From assembly GCF_000526335.1 (NCBI RefSeq), contig NZ_JAFW01000001.1, positions 186,001-250,000 of the forward strand: a DNA stretch of 64,000 nt, in the 5' to 3' direction. The notes beneath the pieces were generated by a model that did no database searches, was not told the origin of the DNA, and worked only from the letters and a program-made list of their open reading frames with translations. The stretch is from Arthrobacter sp. 31Y (GTDB lineage: Bacteria > Actinomycetota > Actinomycetes > Actinomycetales > Micrococcaceae). The number at the start of each line of letters is the position of its first letter. Position 1 is the stretch's first letter. Positions 1-11,316 of the stretch are shown here, piece by piece. Both the position numbers and the translations under genes were made by a program.

Positions 1-92
1 CCAGGCTTGACGTGCTGGAACTCGATGATGTTCCAGAGCTGGCCCTCGAGCTTCAGTACGGTCCCGTTCTTGATGTCGTTTGTGGTTGCCAC
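1..92 (-). CDS. efp: Elongation factor P, N-terminal part (cut by window edge)
   Basis: EF-P binds between the ribosomal P and E sites and relieves stalling at polyproline. Only about 30 N-terminal residues are visible: a GTG start followed by [19 protein letters not shown] and then [10 protein letters not shown], which matches the conserved beginning of EF-P domain I. The GTG at 90-92 is chosen because the family motif begins right after it. The gene runs off the left edge. It follows the aro operon in the same direction, as in other actinobacteria, but 153 bases separate it from the TPR gene, so it may have its own promoter; I could not fix a -10/-35 pair there. Confidence 0.9.
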   Translation of the reverse strand, partial: MATTNDIKNGTVLKLEGQLWNIIEFQHVKP

Positions 93-245
93 TCGTATCC
101 TCTGGTTATCGCACTGGTTCTAGCTGCCAGCTATCTATGCCAAGCAGGCGTACCAATCGGCCCGCCAGCGCGTATTTATCAAAAATCCAAGAACCATTCT
201 ACCGGCATTTGCGCCAAAGGCTTGCGGGGAGTGTTCCACCGGGCT

Positions 246-2408
<2,163 letters not shown>

Positions 2409-2409
<1 letters not shown>

Positions 2410-3608
2410 TAGCGGCCGACCGAGTCCAACGTTGCCGGGATGCTTTCAAGGTAGCCCTGCAGATTGCGCTGGGTCTCCGCCACAGAGTCACCACCGAATT
2501 TCTCGGCAACAGCCTCAGCCAAAACCAACGCCACCATGGCTTCAGCCACCACGCCTGCTGCAGGCACCGCACAAACATCTGAACGCTGGTGGTGCGCCTT
2601 GGCAGGCTCGCCGGTGCTGACGTCAATGGTGCGCAGTGCTCGCGGGACTGTGGCGATGGGCTTCATGGCAGCCCGGACACGAAGCACTTCACCAATGCTC
2701 ATGCCGCCTTCAATGCCGCCGGCCCGGTTGGTCTGGCGAACAATCTTGCCGTTGTCATCCTTGAGAATCTCGTCATGGGCCGCAGATCCACGACGAGCCG
2801 CCGTGAGGAAGCCATCGCCTACCTCCACGCCCTTGATGGCCTGGATACCCATGAGCGCGGCTGCCAGGCGGGAGTCGAGACGACGATCCCAGTGGACGTA
2901 GCTGCCCAATCCTGGCGGAAGCCCGTAAGCCAATACTTCCACCACACCGCCCAGGGTTTCGCCCTCCTTGTGAGCGGCATCCACCTCGGCCACCATCGCG
3001 TCGGAGGTCTCACGGTCGAAGCAACGAAGGGGGTCGGCGTCGAGCGCAATGACATCCTTGGGCAACGGCAGGGGCCTGCCTTCGGGGACGGTAACGCTTG
3101 CAATGGAAACGGTATGACTTACCAACTCAATGCCCAGCTGCTTCAGGAACTGGGCGGCAACGGTGCCAAGGGCCACGCGGGTGGCTGTTTCGCGTGCGCT
3201 GGCACGCTCAAGGACCGGACGGGCTTCGTCGAATCCATATTTCTGCATACCCGTGAAATCGGCGTGACCGGGCCGCGGACGGGTCAAAGGTGCATTGCGG
3301 GCCTGGTCGGCAAGGACCTCAGGGTCCACCGGGTCAGCAGACATAATCTGCTCCCACTTGGGCCACTCTGTATTTCCAACCTGGATGGCCACAGGGCCGC
3401 CTTGGGTAAGTCCGTGCCGGACACCACCCATGATGGTGACCTCGTCCTGCTCAAACTTCATGCGGGCACCTCGTCCGTAGCCCAGGCGCCTGCGCGCCAG
3501 CGCGTCACGAATCTGCTCACTGGTGAGTTCAACACCGGCGGGCACGCCTTCAACAATTCCGATCAGAGCCGGACCATGGGATTCACCGGCAGTCAACCAA
3601 CGCAACAT
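2409..3608 (-). CDS. aroC: Chorismate synthase
   Basis: Final common step of the shikimate pathway: FMNH2-dependent conversion of EPSP to chorismate. The chosen ATG at 3608 gives [15 protein letters not shown], the family N-terminus; the reading frame is open 21 codons further upstream but those residues are not family-like. Other signatures are [19 protein letters not shown] and [10 protein letters not shown]. 399 residues, full length. Preceded by aroE with a 26-base gap and coupled to aroK by a one-base overlap. Confidence 0.97.
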
Positions 3609-3634
3609 ATAACCAATCCTGCCATGTAGGGCGT

Positions 3635-4489
3635 CTAGAACACTCGCCGGGGAAGCCCGACTGAGTCGCACATCACATCTATGACGGCGGCGTGGACATC
3701 ACAGCCGCTGAAGCGCCTGATCTGCTCGGCCGCCTGGTACATCAGCATCTCCAGACCCGGGACCACTGCTCCCCCGTGGCCGTGCCACACTTCCGCCAGC
3801 CGGCTGGGCCAAGGATCGTAGGCGACGTCCAACAGGACACCGGCTCCCGTACCCGGCAGCGCTGCCAGCTCCTCGGCCAAGGCATCGGCGGCGCGTGGAG
3901 GAAATGTGGAGATCACCAGATCCGTCCCGGCCACTGCGGTCGCTGCTTCTATCAGCGGCCGGACGGTAAGGGAAATTCCGACGGCGGCTGCGGCGGCTTG
4001 TGCATCACCGGCACGGGCGGCGTCACGAACGAAAACGTCGACGTGGCGGGCGCCGAGTTCCTGCGCAGCGGCGACGGCCGCAGCCGACGTGCCGCCTCCA
4101 CCAAGGATGGCCACATGGGGTGCGGCAACCACACCCGCGTAGCGGACTGCTTCGACAATGCCAGCCACATCAGTGTTGTAGCCCACCCGGCGCACCCGCC
4201 CGGCGTCGTGCTCGAAAACGACCGTGTTGATGACGCCGAGGTGGGCGCCGGCGCCGCGGACTTCATCCACTTCCTTGACCATGGCCGACTTCAAGGGCAT
4301 GGTCACCGAAAGGCCGCACCAGGACTCATCGCCACGGAGCGTGTCCATGAAGGAAGGAAGCCCGTCCACCGTGACATCGATCGCCGAGTAGTCGATGTCC
4401 ACACCTAACTTGGCATAGGCAGCAGAGTGCAGTGCCGGAGACTTCGAATGTGAAATCGGGTGCCCCAGGACTGCGGCACGACGACTCAC
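3635..4489 (-). CDS. aroE: Shikimate dehydrogenase
   Basis: NADPH-dependent reduction of 3-dehydroshikimate. N-terminal substrate domain has the diagnostic [12 protein letters not shown] near residues 9-20 and the MPLKSA segment with the likely catalytic Lys. The Rossmann domain has the loop [14 protein letters not shown] chose the GTG at 4487-4489 because it overlaps the mltG stop as GTGA, as at other junctions in this run; two further in-frame GTG codons up to 4519 are possible and would add up to 10 residues. 284 residues, normal for the family. Confidence 0.94.
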   Translation of the reverse strand: MSRRAAVLGHPISHSKSPALHSAAYAKLGVDIDYSAIDVTVDGLPSFMDTLRGDESWCGLSVTMPLKSAMVKEVDEVRGAGAHLGVINTVVFEHDAGRVRRVGYNTDVAGIVEAVRYAGVVAAPHVAILGGGGTSAAAVAAAQELGARHVDVFVRDAARAGDAQAAAAAVGISLTVRPLIEAATAVAGTDLVISTFPPRAADALAEELAALPGTGAGVLLDVAYDPWPSRLAEVWHGHGGAVVPGLEMLMYQAAEQIRRFSGCDVHAAVIDVMCDSVGLPRRVF

Positions 4490-6291
4490 ACACACCGTCC
4501 TGCGTTGGCCGCGCACCACGCATTGTATTGCTCAACGTAGGTGTTGTGCTCAGCCAACGTCTTGGAGAACTTGGTCTCCTTGGTGTCCAGGTTGATGGTC
4601 ACCCAGTAGAGGTACTCGTTCTGCGTCGGTTTTGCTGCGGCATCAATGGCCGTTTTGCCTGGCGAGCCAATGGGCCCTACCGGCAGCCCCACGTTGGCGT
4701 AGGTGTTGTAGGCGTTGGACTTATCGGCCTTTTCTTCCTCAGTGAGGTGGAACGACTTCTTGCCCAGGCCATACGTCACGGTGGCATCGGACTGGATCAG
4801 TCCACTGGTCTCAATGTTGTTGGGCTTCAGCCTGTTGTAAATTGCTCCAGCCACGTTTCCGTAGTCCGCCTGCCCGCCTTCCGCCTGAACAATGCTGGCG
4901 ATGGTTACGGTGTCGTATTGCTTGGCGGGGTCGGTGACACCCTGGGCCTTGAGTTCATCGACGGTGGTGGTCACCAACTTCTGGATGATGTCCTTGGCGG
5001 AGGTACCGAGCTCGAACCGATACTCGCCCGGGGCGAGGAAGCCTTCCAGGTTCTTGGCCTTGGCCGGAACACCGAACTGCCCCGGTGCCTGGTTCAGGGC
5101 GTTGAGCTCCTGCAGTGGAATGCCCGAACCCTTGGAGATGGCCTCCAACGATTCGTTGATACGCAGGCCCGCGCTCAGCGCAAAGTACATGACCTTGGAT
5201 GCGTCCTTGTTCACCAGAACCGCCACGGCATCCGAATTCTTCATCTCGGTGCGGAAAGTGAAGGCTCCCGGCGAAAGTTCGCCGCCTTCGTTGAGGAACT
5301 CCTTGACGAAAGCATCCGAATCAGCCACCACGCGATTCGCAACGAGATCGTTGGCTACAGCCTTGGGACCGGACCCCTCGGGCACCGTGATGATTACAGA
5401 GCCCGTGCCTGGACCCGGGTAGTCAGTTACTTTGTCCATGCCCAGCAAGGGTTTCAGGAACTGCGCACCAATGGCGATGGCGGCGACGAAGACACCCAGC
5501 GTGATCAGAAGGGCCACTACACGACGGCGGCGGCGCGCCTTCTTCGCGGCCGCCTTGGACGCCGGACTCGCAACAGGGGCAATCAGATCGTGGGGATGCT
5601 CATCATGAAGAAGAACGTCATTGTGGAGTTCTTCATGGATGTCGAGCTGGTGGTAGTGGGCGTCGTGCTCCACGTATTCATGGCCGTCAGCCGACGTCTC
5701 GGGATGTCCTGCGGAAACAAATTCGTGTCCTATCTCACCCTGATGGACGTCATCGGGGTGGATGTGATCGCCGGAGGTGTCTCCATGACCAATCCCGTCG
5801 TGTTCAACGACAGGATGCTCAACGAGAGAATGCTCACTGGCGGCGGGCCCCCGGGTTTGGCCGTCTTGCTCAGGCACGTCTGGCTCATGAACGTCTGGTT
5901 GATGGGGGTCCTGAAGGCGGCCTACCGGTTCACCTTGCTCTTCATTCACGTGAAGCGTGGCCTCATCAGCACCATCAACCGGTACCTCGGGCTGCGCCGG
6001 AGGCACTGCGGGTGTGGGGGGTGCCACGGGCGTGGGCGGTGCCACCGGCGCAGGTGGCGCCACCGGCGTAGGCGGCGCAACGGGGGCTGGTTGAACCGCA
6101 GGGACTGGTCGGGGCAATTCCGGCTCGCCATCCGCCGAGGGAGCCGCCTCCCCCGGGGTCGCTTCGGGAACGGGCACCACATTGTGGTTCTGCGTGGCGA
6201 GGAATCGTTCACGCGCCCGCAGCTCTTTGCGGGTGAGCGGCATACCGCCGCCGGCGGTACCGCTGGAGGGGTCGTTGTTGACCGGGCTCAC
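4486..6291 (-). CDS. mltG: Endolytic peptidoglycan transglycosylase MltG with long His-rich cytoplasmic extension
   Basis: Membrane-anchored YceG/MltG lytic transglycosylase that cleaves nascent glycan strands and is thought to set their termination. The C-terminal half (about residues 290-601) is the MltG domain, with the likely catalytic Glu in ASIVQAEGGQADYGN. A single membrane helix lies at about 258-277 after a run of five Arg. Residues 1-257 are an unusual cytoplasmic extension: a Pro/Ala/Thr repeat (about 71-98), then an acidic segment with 20 His between residues 130 and 234. 601 residues is much longer than the roughly 340 of E. coli MltG. GTG start overlaps the ruvX stop by four bases. 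Confidence 0.93.
   Translation of the reverse strand: MSPVNNDPSSGTAGGGMPLTRKELRARERFLATQNHNVVPVPEATPGEAAPSADGEPELPRPVPAVQPAPVAPPTPVAPPAPVAPPTPVAPPTPAVPPAQPEVPVDGADEATLHVNEEQGEPVGRLQDPHQPDVHEPDVPEQDGQTRGPAASEHSLVEHPVVEHDGIGHGDTSGDHIHPDDVHQGEIGHEFVSAGHPETSADGHEYVEHDAHYHQLDIHEELHNDVLLHDEHPHDLIAPVASPASKAAAKKARRRRRVVALLITLGVFVAAIAIGAQFLKPLLGMDKVTDYPGPGTGSVIITVPEGSGPKAVANDLVANRVVADSDAFVKEFLNEGGELSPGAFTFRTEMKNSDAVAVLVNKDASKVMYFALSAGLRINESLEAISKGSGIPLQELNALNQAPGQFGVPAKAKNLEGFLAPGEYRFELGTSAKDIIQKLVTTTVDELKAQGVTDPAKQYDTVTIASIVQAEGGQADYGNVAGAIYNRLKPNNIETSGLIQSDATVTYGLGKKSFHLTEEEKADKSNAYNTYANVGLPVGPIGSPGKTAIDAAAKPTQNEYLYWVTINLDTKETKFSKTLAEHNTYVEQYNAWCAANAGRCV
6001..6081 (-). repeat. Tandem VAPPTP-type coding repeat in mltG
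   Basis: About four imperfect 18-base units encode VAPPTP/VAPPAP repeats at residues about 71-97 of MltG. The units differ by third-position changes and one Thr-to-Ala substitution, so the repeat is not freshly expanded. It probably forms an extended polyproline linker and is a place where copy number could vary between strains. Confidence 0.75.
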
Positions 6292-6878
6292 AGTTGCAGT
6301 CCCCTCTTAGAAGAATCGGTTTCACTGCCGGAGGCAGCCCGCAGCGTTGGGGCACTGCTGGGTCTTTCGGACTGCACCGGTGCCTGCACTCGGCGGCCAA
6401 CGTCCGTTCCTCTGGCTTTTTGCATGTCGATTGCGTGCTGCAGTATTCCGGCAGCGGCAACCTGATCAACCACTTTACGGTGGTTCTTGCTGCTCATGCC
6501 AGCTTCGTGCAGGTTGCGGTGTGCCGTAACAGTTGAAAGTCGCTCGTCCACGAGGTTCACGGGAACGTCCAAACCGACGCGCAGAAGCTCGCTGGTGAGG
6601 AGGTCCGCATAGTCCATGGCCATCTGCGCGGACGCCCGCTCTTCGCCCTTCATGGTGCGGGGAAGACCGACGAAAATCTGCACCGCCGCCAATTCAACAG
6701 CGTGCTTAACCACAGCACGCACATCGGAGTTTTTCTTGGTGTCCCGCCCTACCGTCTTGAACGGTGTCGCCAGGATCGCGTCCGGATCGCAGATGGCCAG
6801 ACCCACCCGGACGGTACCGACGTCTACCCCCAGCTTGATGCCCTGGGGGTAGACGCCACTGTCAGTACTGGAATCCAC
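6288..6878 (-). CDS. ruvX: YqgF/RuvX-family putative Holliday junction resolvase (pre-16S rRNA nuclease)
   Basis: RNase-H-fold nuclease; the family is implicated in 16S rRNA 5'-end maturation and was first proposed as a resolvase. Signatures: KLGVDVGTVRVGLAICDP (first acidic residue), FVGLPRTMKGE, the NLVDERLST motif and VDQVAAAGILQ with the last acidic residue. 196 residues, with a poorly conserved tail of about 40 residues after the core. It lies between alaS (two-base gap) and mltG (GTGA overlap), the usual actinobacterial context. Confidence 0.93.
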   Translation of the reverse strand: MDSSTDSGVYPQGIKLGVDVGTVRVGLAICDPDAILATPFKTVGRDTKKNSDVRAVVKHAVELAAVQIFVGLPRTMKGEERASAQMAMDYADLLTSELLRVGLDVPVNLVDERLSTVTAHRNLHEAGMSSKNHRKVVDQVAAAGILQHAIDMQKARGTDVGRRVQAPVQSERPSSAPTLRAASGSETDSSKRGLQL

Positions 6879-6880
6879 CG

Positions 6881-9559
6881 TCAGCGCTTGGCAATCGCAT
6901 CCACCACCGCTGTGAGGGCCTCAGAGACCTTCCCAGCGTCGGTGCCGCCGCCTTGGGCGACGTCGTCCTTGCCGCCACCGCCGCCACCGAGGATCCCCGC
7001 AGCCAAACGCACCAGCACTCCGGCCTTGACGCCTGCTGCGCGGGCAGCTTCGTTGGTGGCGATCAGTATGACGGGACGGTCATTGCTGACACCCGCAACA
7101 GCCACAGTGGAGGCTTCCGAGCCGAGGCGGTTACGGAGATCGAGGGCAAGGTTGCGCAGATCATCAGCACCTCCCACCTGGCCGGCGTCGTGGGCTACAA
7201 CCCGAACACCCGCAGCGTCCTTGGCGGTACCCACCAAGTTGGCGGCCGCTGCTGCGAGCTGCTCCTTGCGGAGGCGATCAAGTTCTTTCTCTGCGGCCTT
7301 GAGCTTGTTCAGGGTGCTGGAGATCCGGTCAGCAAGTTGTCCGGACGGAACTTTCAAAAGATCCGTGAGTTCTGAAACCAGGGCCCGCTCGGCTGCCAGG
7401 TGACGGAAGGCATCCAGGCCTACGAAGGCCTCAACACGGCGGTTTCCCGAGCCAACAGACTGTTCGCCCAACAGGGAGAGGCTGCCGATCAGGGACGTGT
7501 TGGCCACGTGGGTGCCACCGCACAACTCGCGGGACCACGCGCCGTCGATCTCCACCACGCGCACTTCGCTGCCGTAGTTTTCGCCGAAGAGCGCCATGGC
7601 GCCCAGCTCCTTGGCCTCGGCTAGCCCCATCACCTTGGTGTCCACCCGGAAGTTGTTCCGGATGGCGATGTTGGAGACCTCTTCGATTTCGGAGCGGGTA
7701 GCAGTGCTGAGGCCTTCGCCCCAGGCAAAGTCAAAGCGAAGGTATCCGGCCTTGTTGTATGAACCTCGCTGAGTGGCTTCCGGGCCGAGGATCTGGTGCA
7801 ACGCAGCATGCACAATGTGCGTGCCGGTGTGGGCCTGCTCGGCGGCATGACGACGTTCACGGTCGACGGCGGCGCGCACCAATGCGTCGGAAGCGATCTC
7901 ACCTTCGCGGACAATCGCCTTGTGAACGCTGAGGCCCTTGATGGGACGCTGAACGTCCACAACCTCAACTACGAAACCGTCGCCGGTGATGAGGCCGGTG
8001 TCAGCGGACTGACCGCCAGCTTCTGCATAGAACGGGGTTTCATTGAGGACCAACTCGATTTCGTCGCCTGTGGAGGCATGCGCTACCGGCCGGCCGCCGC
8101 TGACGATGCCGCGGACCTTTGCTTCGCCCTCAAGTTCGTCGTATCCGGTGAAGACGGTCTCGCCCTTGCCCAGAAGCTCCTGGTAGGCGCTGAGGTCGGC
8201 GTGGCCACCCTTCTTGCCCTTGGCATCAGCCTGGGCACGCTGGCGTTGCTCCAGCATGAGAGCGCGGAAGCCTGCCTCGTCCACCTTGAGGCCGGCTTCT
8301 TCTGCCATTTCCAGGGTCAGATCAATCGGGAAGCCGTAAGTGTCGTGCAAGGCGAAGGCGTCTGCGCCGGAAAGGGCAACGCCGGCAGCCTTTGACTCGG
8401 CTACAGCATCTTCCAGGCGGGCCGTACCGGAAGCAATGGTGCGCAGGAATGCCTTCTCTTCGGCGTAGGCAATCCGGCTGATACGGGCAAAGTCGGTCTC
8501 CACCACCGGGTAGACACCCTTCATGGCGTCGCGGGATGCGGGAAGCAGGTCCGGCAGGCATGCCTTCTCGACGCCGAGCAGGCGCATGGCGCGGACAGCG
8601 CGTCGGATGAGGCGGCGCAGCACATAGCCACGGCCCTCATTGGACGGCGCAACGCCATCAGCAATGAGCATCAAGGCAGAACGAATGTGGTCGCCGACAA
8701 CGCGCATGCGGACATCGTCCGTGTGGTGCGGGTCTTCCGGGGACTCGGCCGAGGTGTACTCGCGGCCGGATAATTCAGCTGCCTTATCGATCACAGGACG
8801 GACCTGATCGGTCTCGTACATGTTTTCGACACCCTGGAGGATCATGGCAAGACGCTCCATGCCCAGGCCGGTGTCGATGTTCTTCTGCGGCAGTTCACCC
8901 ACGATGTCGAAGTCCACCTTGGAGCGGACGTTCTCGATCTGGTACTGCATGAACACAAGGTTCCAGATTTCGATGTAGCGGGTTTCGTCGGCCAGGGGGC
9001 CGCCTTCAATGCCGTAGGCGGGGCCGCGGTCATAGTAGATCTCGGAGCAGGGACCGGCGGGGCCGGGCTGGCCGGTGGACCAGTAGTTGTCAGCCTTGCC
9101 CATGCGCTGGATTCGCTCAGCGGGAATGCCGGTGTTCTTGAGCCACAGCTCCTTGGCTTCGTCGTCCTCTTCGTAGACCGTCACCCACAGGCGTTCAGCC
9201 GGAAGTCCGTAACCGCCGTCGTCAACGCTCGTGGTGAGCAGCTCGAAAGCAAACTTGATGGCGTCTTCCTTGAAGTAATCTCCAAAGGAAAAGTTGCCGC
9301 ACATCTGGAAGAACGTGCCGTGGCGGGCTGTCTTGCCCACTTCTTCGATGTCTCCGGTGCGGATGCACTTCTGGACACTCGTTGCCCGGCTGTAGGGCGG
9401 CTCTTCGCGCGCGGTCAGGTACGGAATGAAGGGCACCATTCCGGCCACAGTGAAGAGAAGTGACGGGTCGCTGGAAACGAGCGACGCGGAGGGAACGGCG
9501 GTGTGACCCTTATTGACAAAAAAGTCCACCCAGCGCTTGGTGATCTCCTGCGACTTCAT
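6881..9559 (-). CDS. alaS: Alanine--tRNA ligase
   Basis: Class II synthetase charging tRNA-Ala, with editing of mischarged Ser and Gly. The ATG at 9559 gives MKSQEITKRWVDFFVNKGHT, the standard start; the open frame extends 26 codons upstream without family similarity. Catalytic domain is N-terminal; the editing domain carries the metal motifs HTGTHIVHA and ELCGGTHVANT; the C-terminal C-Ala domain ends in a Gly-rich GGGGGGKDDVAQGGG stretch. 892 residues, normal. It heads the ruvX-mltG-aro run. Confidence 0.98.
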   Translation of the reverse strand: MKSQEITKRWVDFFVNKGHTAVPSASLVSSDPSLLFTVAGMVPFIPYLTAREEPPYSRATSVQKCIRTGDIEEVGKTARHGTFFQMCGNFSFGDYFKEDAIKFAFELLTTSVDDGGYGLPAERLWVTVYEEDDEAKELWLKNTGIPAERIQRMGKADNYWSTGQPGPAGPCSEIYYDRGPAYGIEGGPLADETRYIEIWNLVFMQYQIENVRSKVDFDIVGELPQKNIDTGLGMERLAMILQGVENMYETDQVRPVIDKAAELSGREYTSAESPEDPHHTDDVRMRVVGDHIRSALMLIADGVAPSNEGRGYVLRRLIRRAVRAMRLLGVEKACLPDLLPASRDAMKGVYPVVETDFARISRIAYAEEKAFLRTIASGTARLEDAVAESKAAGVALSGADAFALHDTYGFPIDLTLEMAEEAGLKVDEAGFRALMLEQRQRAQADAKGKKGGHADLSAYQELLGKGETVFTGYDELEGEAKVRGIVSGGRPVAHASTGDEIELVLNETPFYAEAGGQSADTGLITGDGFVVEVVDVQRPIKGLSVHKAIVREGEIASDALVRAAVDRERRHAAEQAHTGTHIVHAALHQILGPEATQRGSYNKAGYLRFDFAWGEGLSTATRSEIEEVSNIAIRNNFRVDTKVMGLAEAKELGAMALFGENYGSEVRVVEIDGAWSRELCGGTHVANTSLIGSLSLLGEQSVGSGNRRVEAFVGLDAFRHLAAERALVSELTDLLKVPSGQLADRISSTLNKLKAAEKELDRLRKEQLAAAAANLVGTAKDAAGVRVVAHDAGQVGGADDLRNLALDLRNRLGSEASTVAVAGVSNDRPVILIATNEAARAAGVKAGVLVRLAAGILGGGGGGKDDVAQGGGTDAGKVSEALTAVVDAIAKR

Positions 9560-9674
9560 TAGCTGATTACTTACCCTTCTCAATTCACTGCACACGATGT
9601 GCGCGGTACCGGCTGGTGCCGTTCCGCAGCTTTCCATTCTGCCCTGTTGAGGGCGCGGGGGCGAACTGCTCCCG

Positions 9675-9905
9675 CTAGCGCCGGGTGGCTACGGCGTCGT
9701 CAATCCCCAACGCTGCCCGCAAATCTTCTTCGCGCTGGTTCATCCCTGTACGCACGGCGTCGGCAAAGTCGAACAGGCCATCGGCCATCCGGCCAACAGC
9801 GCGATTCAGGCCCTCAGGCCCAAGGTTGGCTTGGGCTTCGGTGATCTTACGGAACGCAATGACGCCGATAGCGACGCCGATGCCCATCCACACAATTCTT
9901 TTCAT
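9675..9905 (-). CDS. DUF6167-type small membrane protein
   Basis: A 76-residue protein of unknown function with one N-terminal membrane helix (about residues 3-18, IVWMGIGVAIGVIAF) followed by a charged helical tail. Small proteins of this type typically lie between a DUF948 protein and alaS in Arthrobacter-like genomes, as here. It starts with ATG 53 bases after the DUF948 gene in the same direction. The family name rests on context and general similarity, not on a search. Confidence 0.75.
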   Translation of the reverse strand: MKRIVWMGIGVAIGVIAFRKITEAQANLGPEGLNRAVGRMADGLFDFADAVRTGMNQREEDLRAALGIDDAVATRR

Positions 9906-9958
9906 GAGGTTTTGGTCTCCCTGTAGTTCGCGGCCAGCTGGTTCAGTGGCTGCTGAGG

Positions 9959-10333
9959 TCAGCGGCTGCGGCGGCCGGAAGAAGGTGTGCGGCGTCCAGC
10001 GAACGCAGAACGCACGCCATAGCTGAAGGCTGCCACCTTGATCAACGGGGAGCCCACCGTCGCCGCAACAAGAGAGGACAACGCGGAGACGTTGGCCGAG
10101 GCGTCGGAGACGTTGGAGGCGATTCCGTCAACCTTCTTCAGCTGTTCGTTGGTGGTGGTGACGGTTGCTGTCACTTCATCCATCAGGGGCGTGGCGCCGT
10201 CGCTGAGGGAACGGATGGAGGTCCGCACTTCGTCAAAAACGCCACCCAACTTCAAAATGGGCACAGCCAAAAGCAGGACGAGGAGCGCGAACACTCCTGC
10301 TGCGATGAGGCCGGCGATGTCGCCACCAGACAT
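9959..10333 (-). CDS. DUF948 domain membrane protein
   Basis: A 124-residue protein with one N-terminal membrane helix (about residues 7-28, Leu-rich, ending in VPILKLGGVF) followed by a long amphipathic coiled helix rich in Thr, Ser and Val, the organisation of DUF948 proteins (YtxG-like). Function is unknown; the family looks like a methyl-accepting-type stalk without signalling motifs. ATG start at 10333 is followed by SGGDIAGLIAAG. First gene of the run leading into alaS. Confidence 0.82.
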   Translation of the reverse strand: MSGGDIAGLIAAGVFALLVLLLAVPILKLGGVFDEVRTSIRSLSDGATPLMDEVTATVTTTNEQLKKVDGIASNVSDASANVSALSSLVAATVGSPLIKVAAFSYGVRSAFAGRRTPSSGRRSR

Positions 10334-10437
10334 AGAACTCTTCTCCTTGGATCGTTTCGCTGCCTCGCACCGGCCGGTTCACGGCTTTGGGCAAGGCCTC
10401 CCCCAGTACCTTACCTATAGTGGACCGGTACCTTACA

Positions 10438-10477
10438 TACAAAGAAGCCCGCGGCGTGTGCCACGGGCTTCTTTGTA
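10438..10477 (-). terminator. Perfect-stem terminator downstream of rpsD
   Basis: TACAAAGAAGCCCG (10438-10451) pairs perfectly with CGGGCTTCTTTGTA (10464-10477) around a 12-base loop. It lies 15 bases after the rpsD stop. The stem carries A-rich and T-rich flanks on both sides, so it can work in either direction. Confidence 0.9.
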
Positions 10478-10491
10478 TACGCTGCTGGAAT

Positions 10492-11112
10492 TTAGCGTGC
10501 GTAGAATTCGACGACGAGCTGCTCTTCGCAGATCACGGGGACCTCGGAGCGCTTCGGGCGGCGAACCAGGCGAGCCTGAAGGGCGTCGATCTTGACGTCC
10601 AGGTATGCCGGCACGTTGTTGAGCACGTGTGCACCAGCGGCTGCCACCTGGAACGGGGGCATTACCTCGGAGCGGCTGTGAACGTGGATGAGCTGACCTT
10701 CGCCAACGCGGAAGGACGGGCGGTCCACGCGGATGCCGTCAACCATGATGTGGCGGTGAACAACCAGCTGGCGGGCCTGTGCGATGGTGCGGGCGAAGCC
10801 TGCACGGAGCACGAGGGCATCCAGACGCATTTCGAGGAGCTCAACCAGGTTCTCACCGGTCAGGCCCTTGGTGCGGCGTGCTTCTTCGAAGGCACGGGTC
10901 ATCTGTGCTTCACGGATGCCGTACTGGGCGCGCAGACGCTGCTTTTCGCGCAGACGTACGGCGTAGTCGGAGTCCTGCTTCTTGCGGGCACGGCCATGCT
11001 CGCCGGGGCCGTACGGGCGGCGCTCCATGTACTTGGCGGCCTTGGGGGTCAGAGCAATGCCGAGTGCACGCGAAAGGCGTGCGGTACGGCGAGCACGAGT
11101 GTTGTTAGCCAC
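10492..11112 (-). CDS. rpsD: 30S ribosomal protein S4
   Basis: Primary 16S rRNA-binding protein of the small subunit and, in many bacteria, a translational autorepressor. The 206 residues match the family from ANNTRARRTARLSRALG through YGPGEHGRARKK and the S4 domain (about 95-160, MRLDALVLRAGFARTIAQAR). No CxxC zinc motif is present, so this is the zinc-free form. Monocistronic here, with a strong terminator after it; the 204 bases upstream to rarA presumably hold its promoter and leader, in which I see no clear structure. Confidence 0.97.
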   Translation of the reverse strand: MANNTRARRTARLSRALGIALTPKAAKYMERRPYGPGEHGRARKKQDSDYAVRLREKQRLRAQYGIREAQMTRAFEEARRTKGLTGENLVELLEMRLDALVLRAGFARTIAQARQLVVHRHIMVDGIRVDRPSFRVGEGQLIHVHSRSEVMPPFQVAAAGAHVLNNVPAYLDVKIDALQARLVRRPKRSEVPVICEEQLVVEFYAR

Positions 11113-11316
11113 TTGTGTCCTTCCAATTACTGCGGTGTGTCAGTGTTACTGGCCTCCATCAGGGAGAGCATCGGCCAACCGCTGCCTCTTGCTACTAGCC
11201 CGGGCGCACAGCACTATTGAAGGAATCTTCAGAGGGATTGTGCGTCAGGCCATGCCAGACAAGCAACAATCCTATCACGGGCAGGGTCGCCACCCGTAGC
11301 GGGCGTCATTCCGGCG

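Noticed and set aside
4432..6465. A 677-codon plus-strand open frame over mltG and aroE
   Set aside because: Antisense shadow of high-GC genes; low-complexity translation, no family resemblance, and mltG itself is secure.
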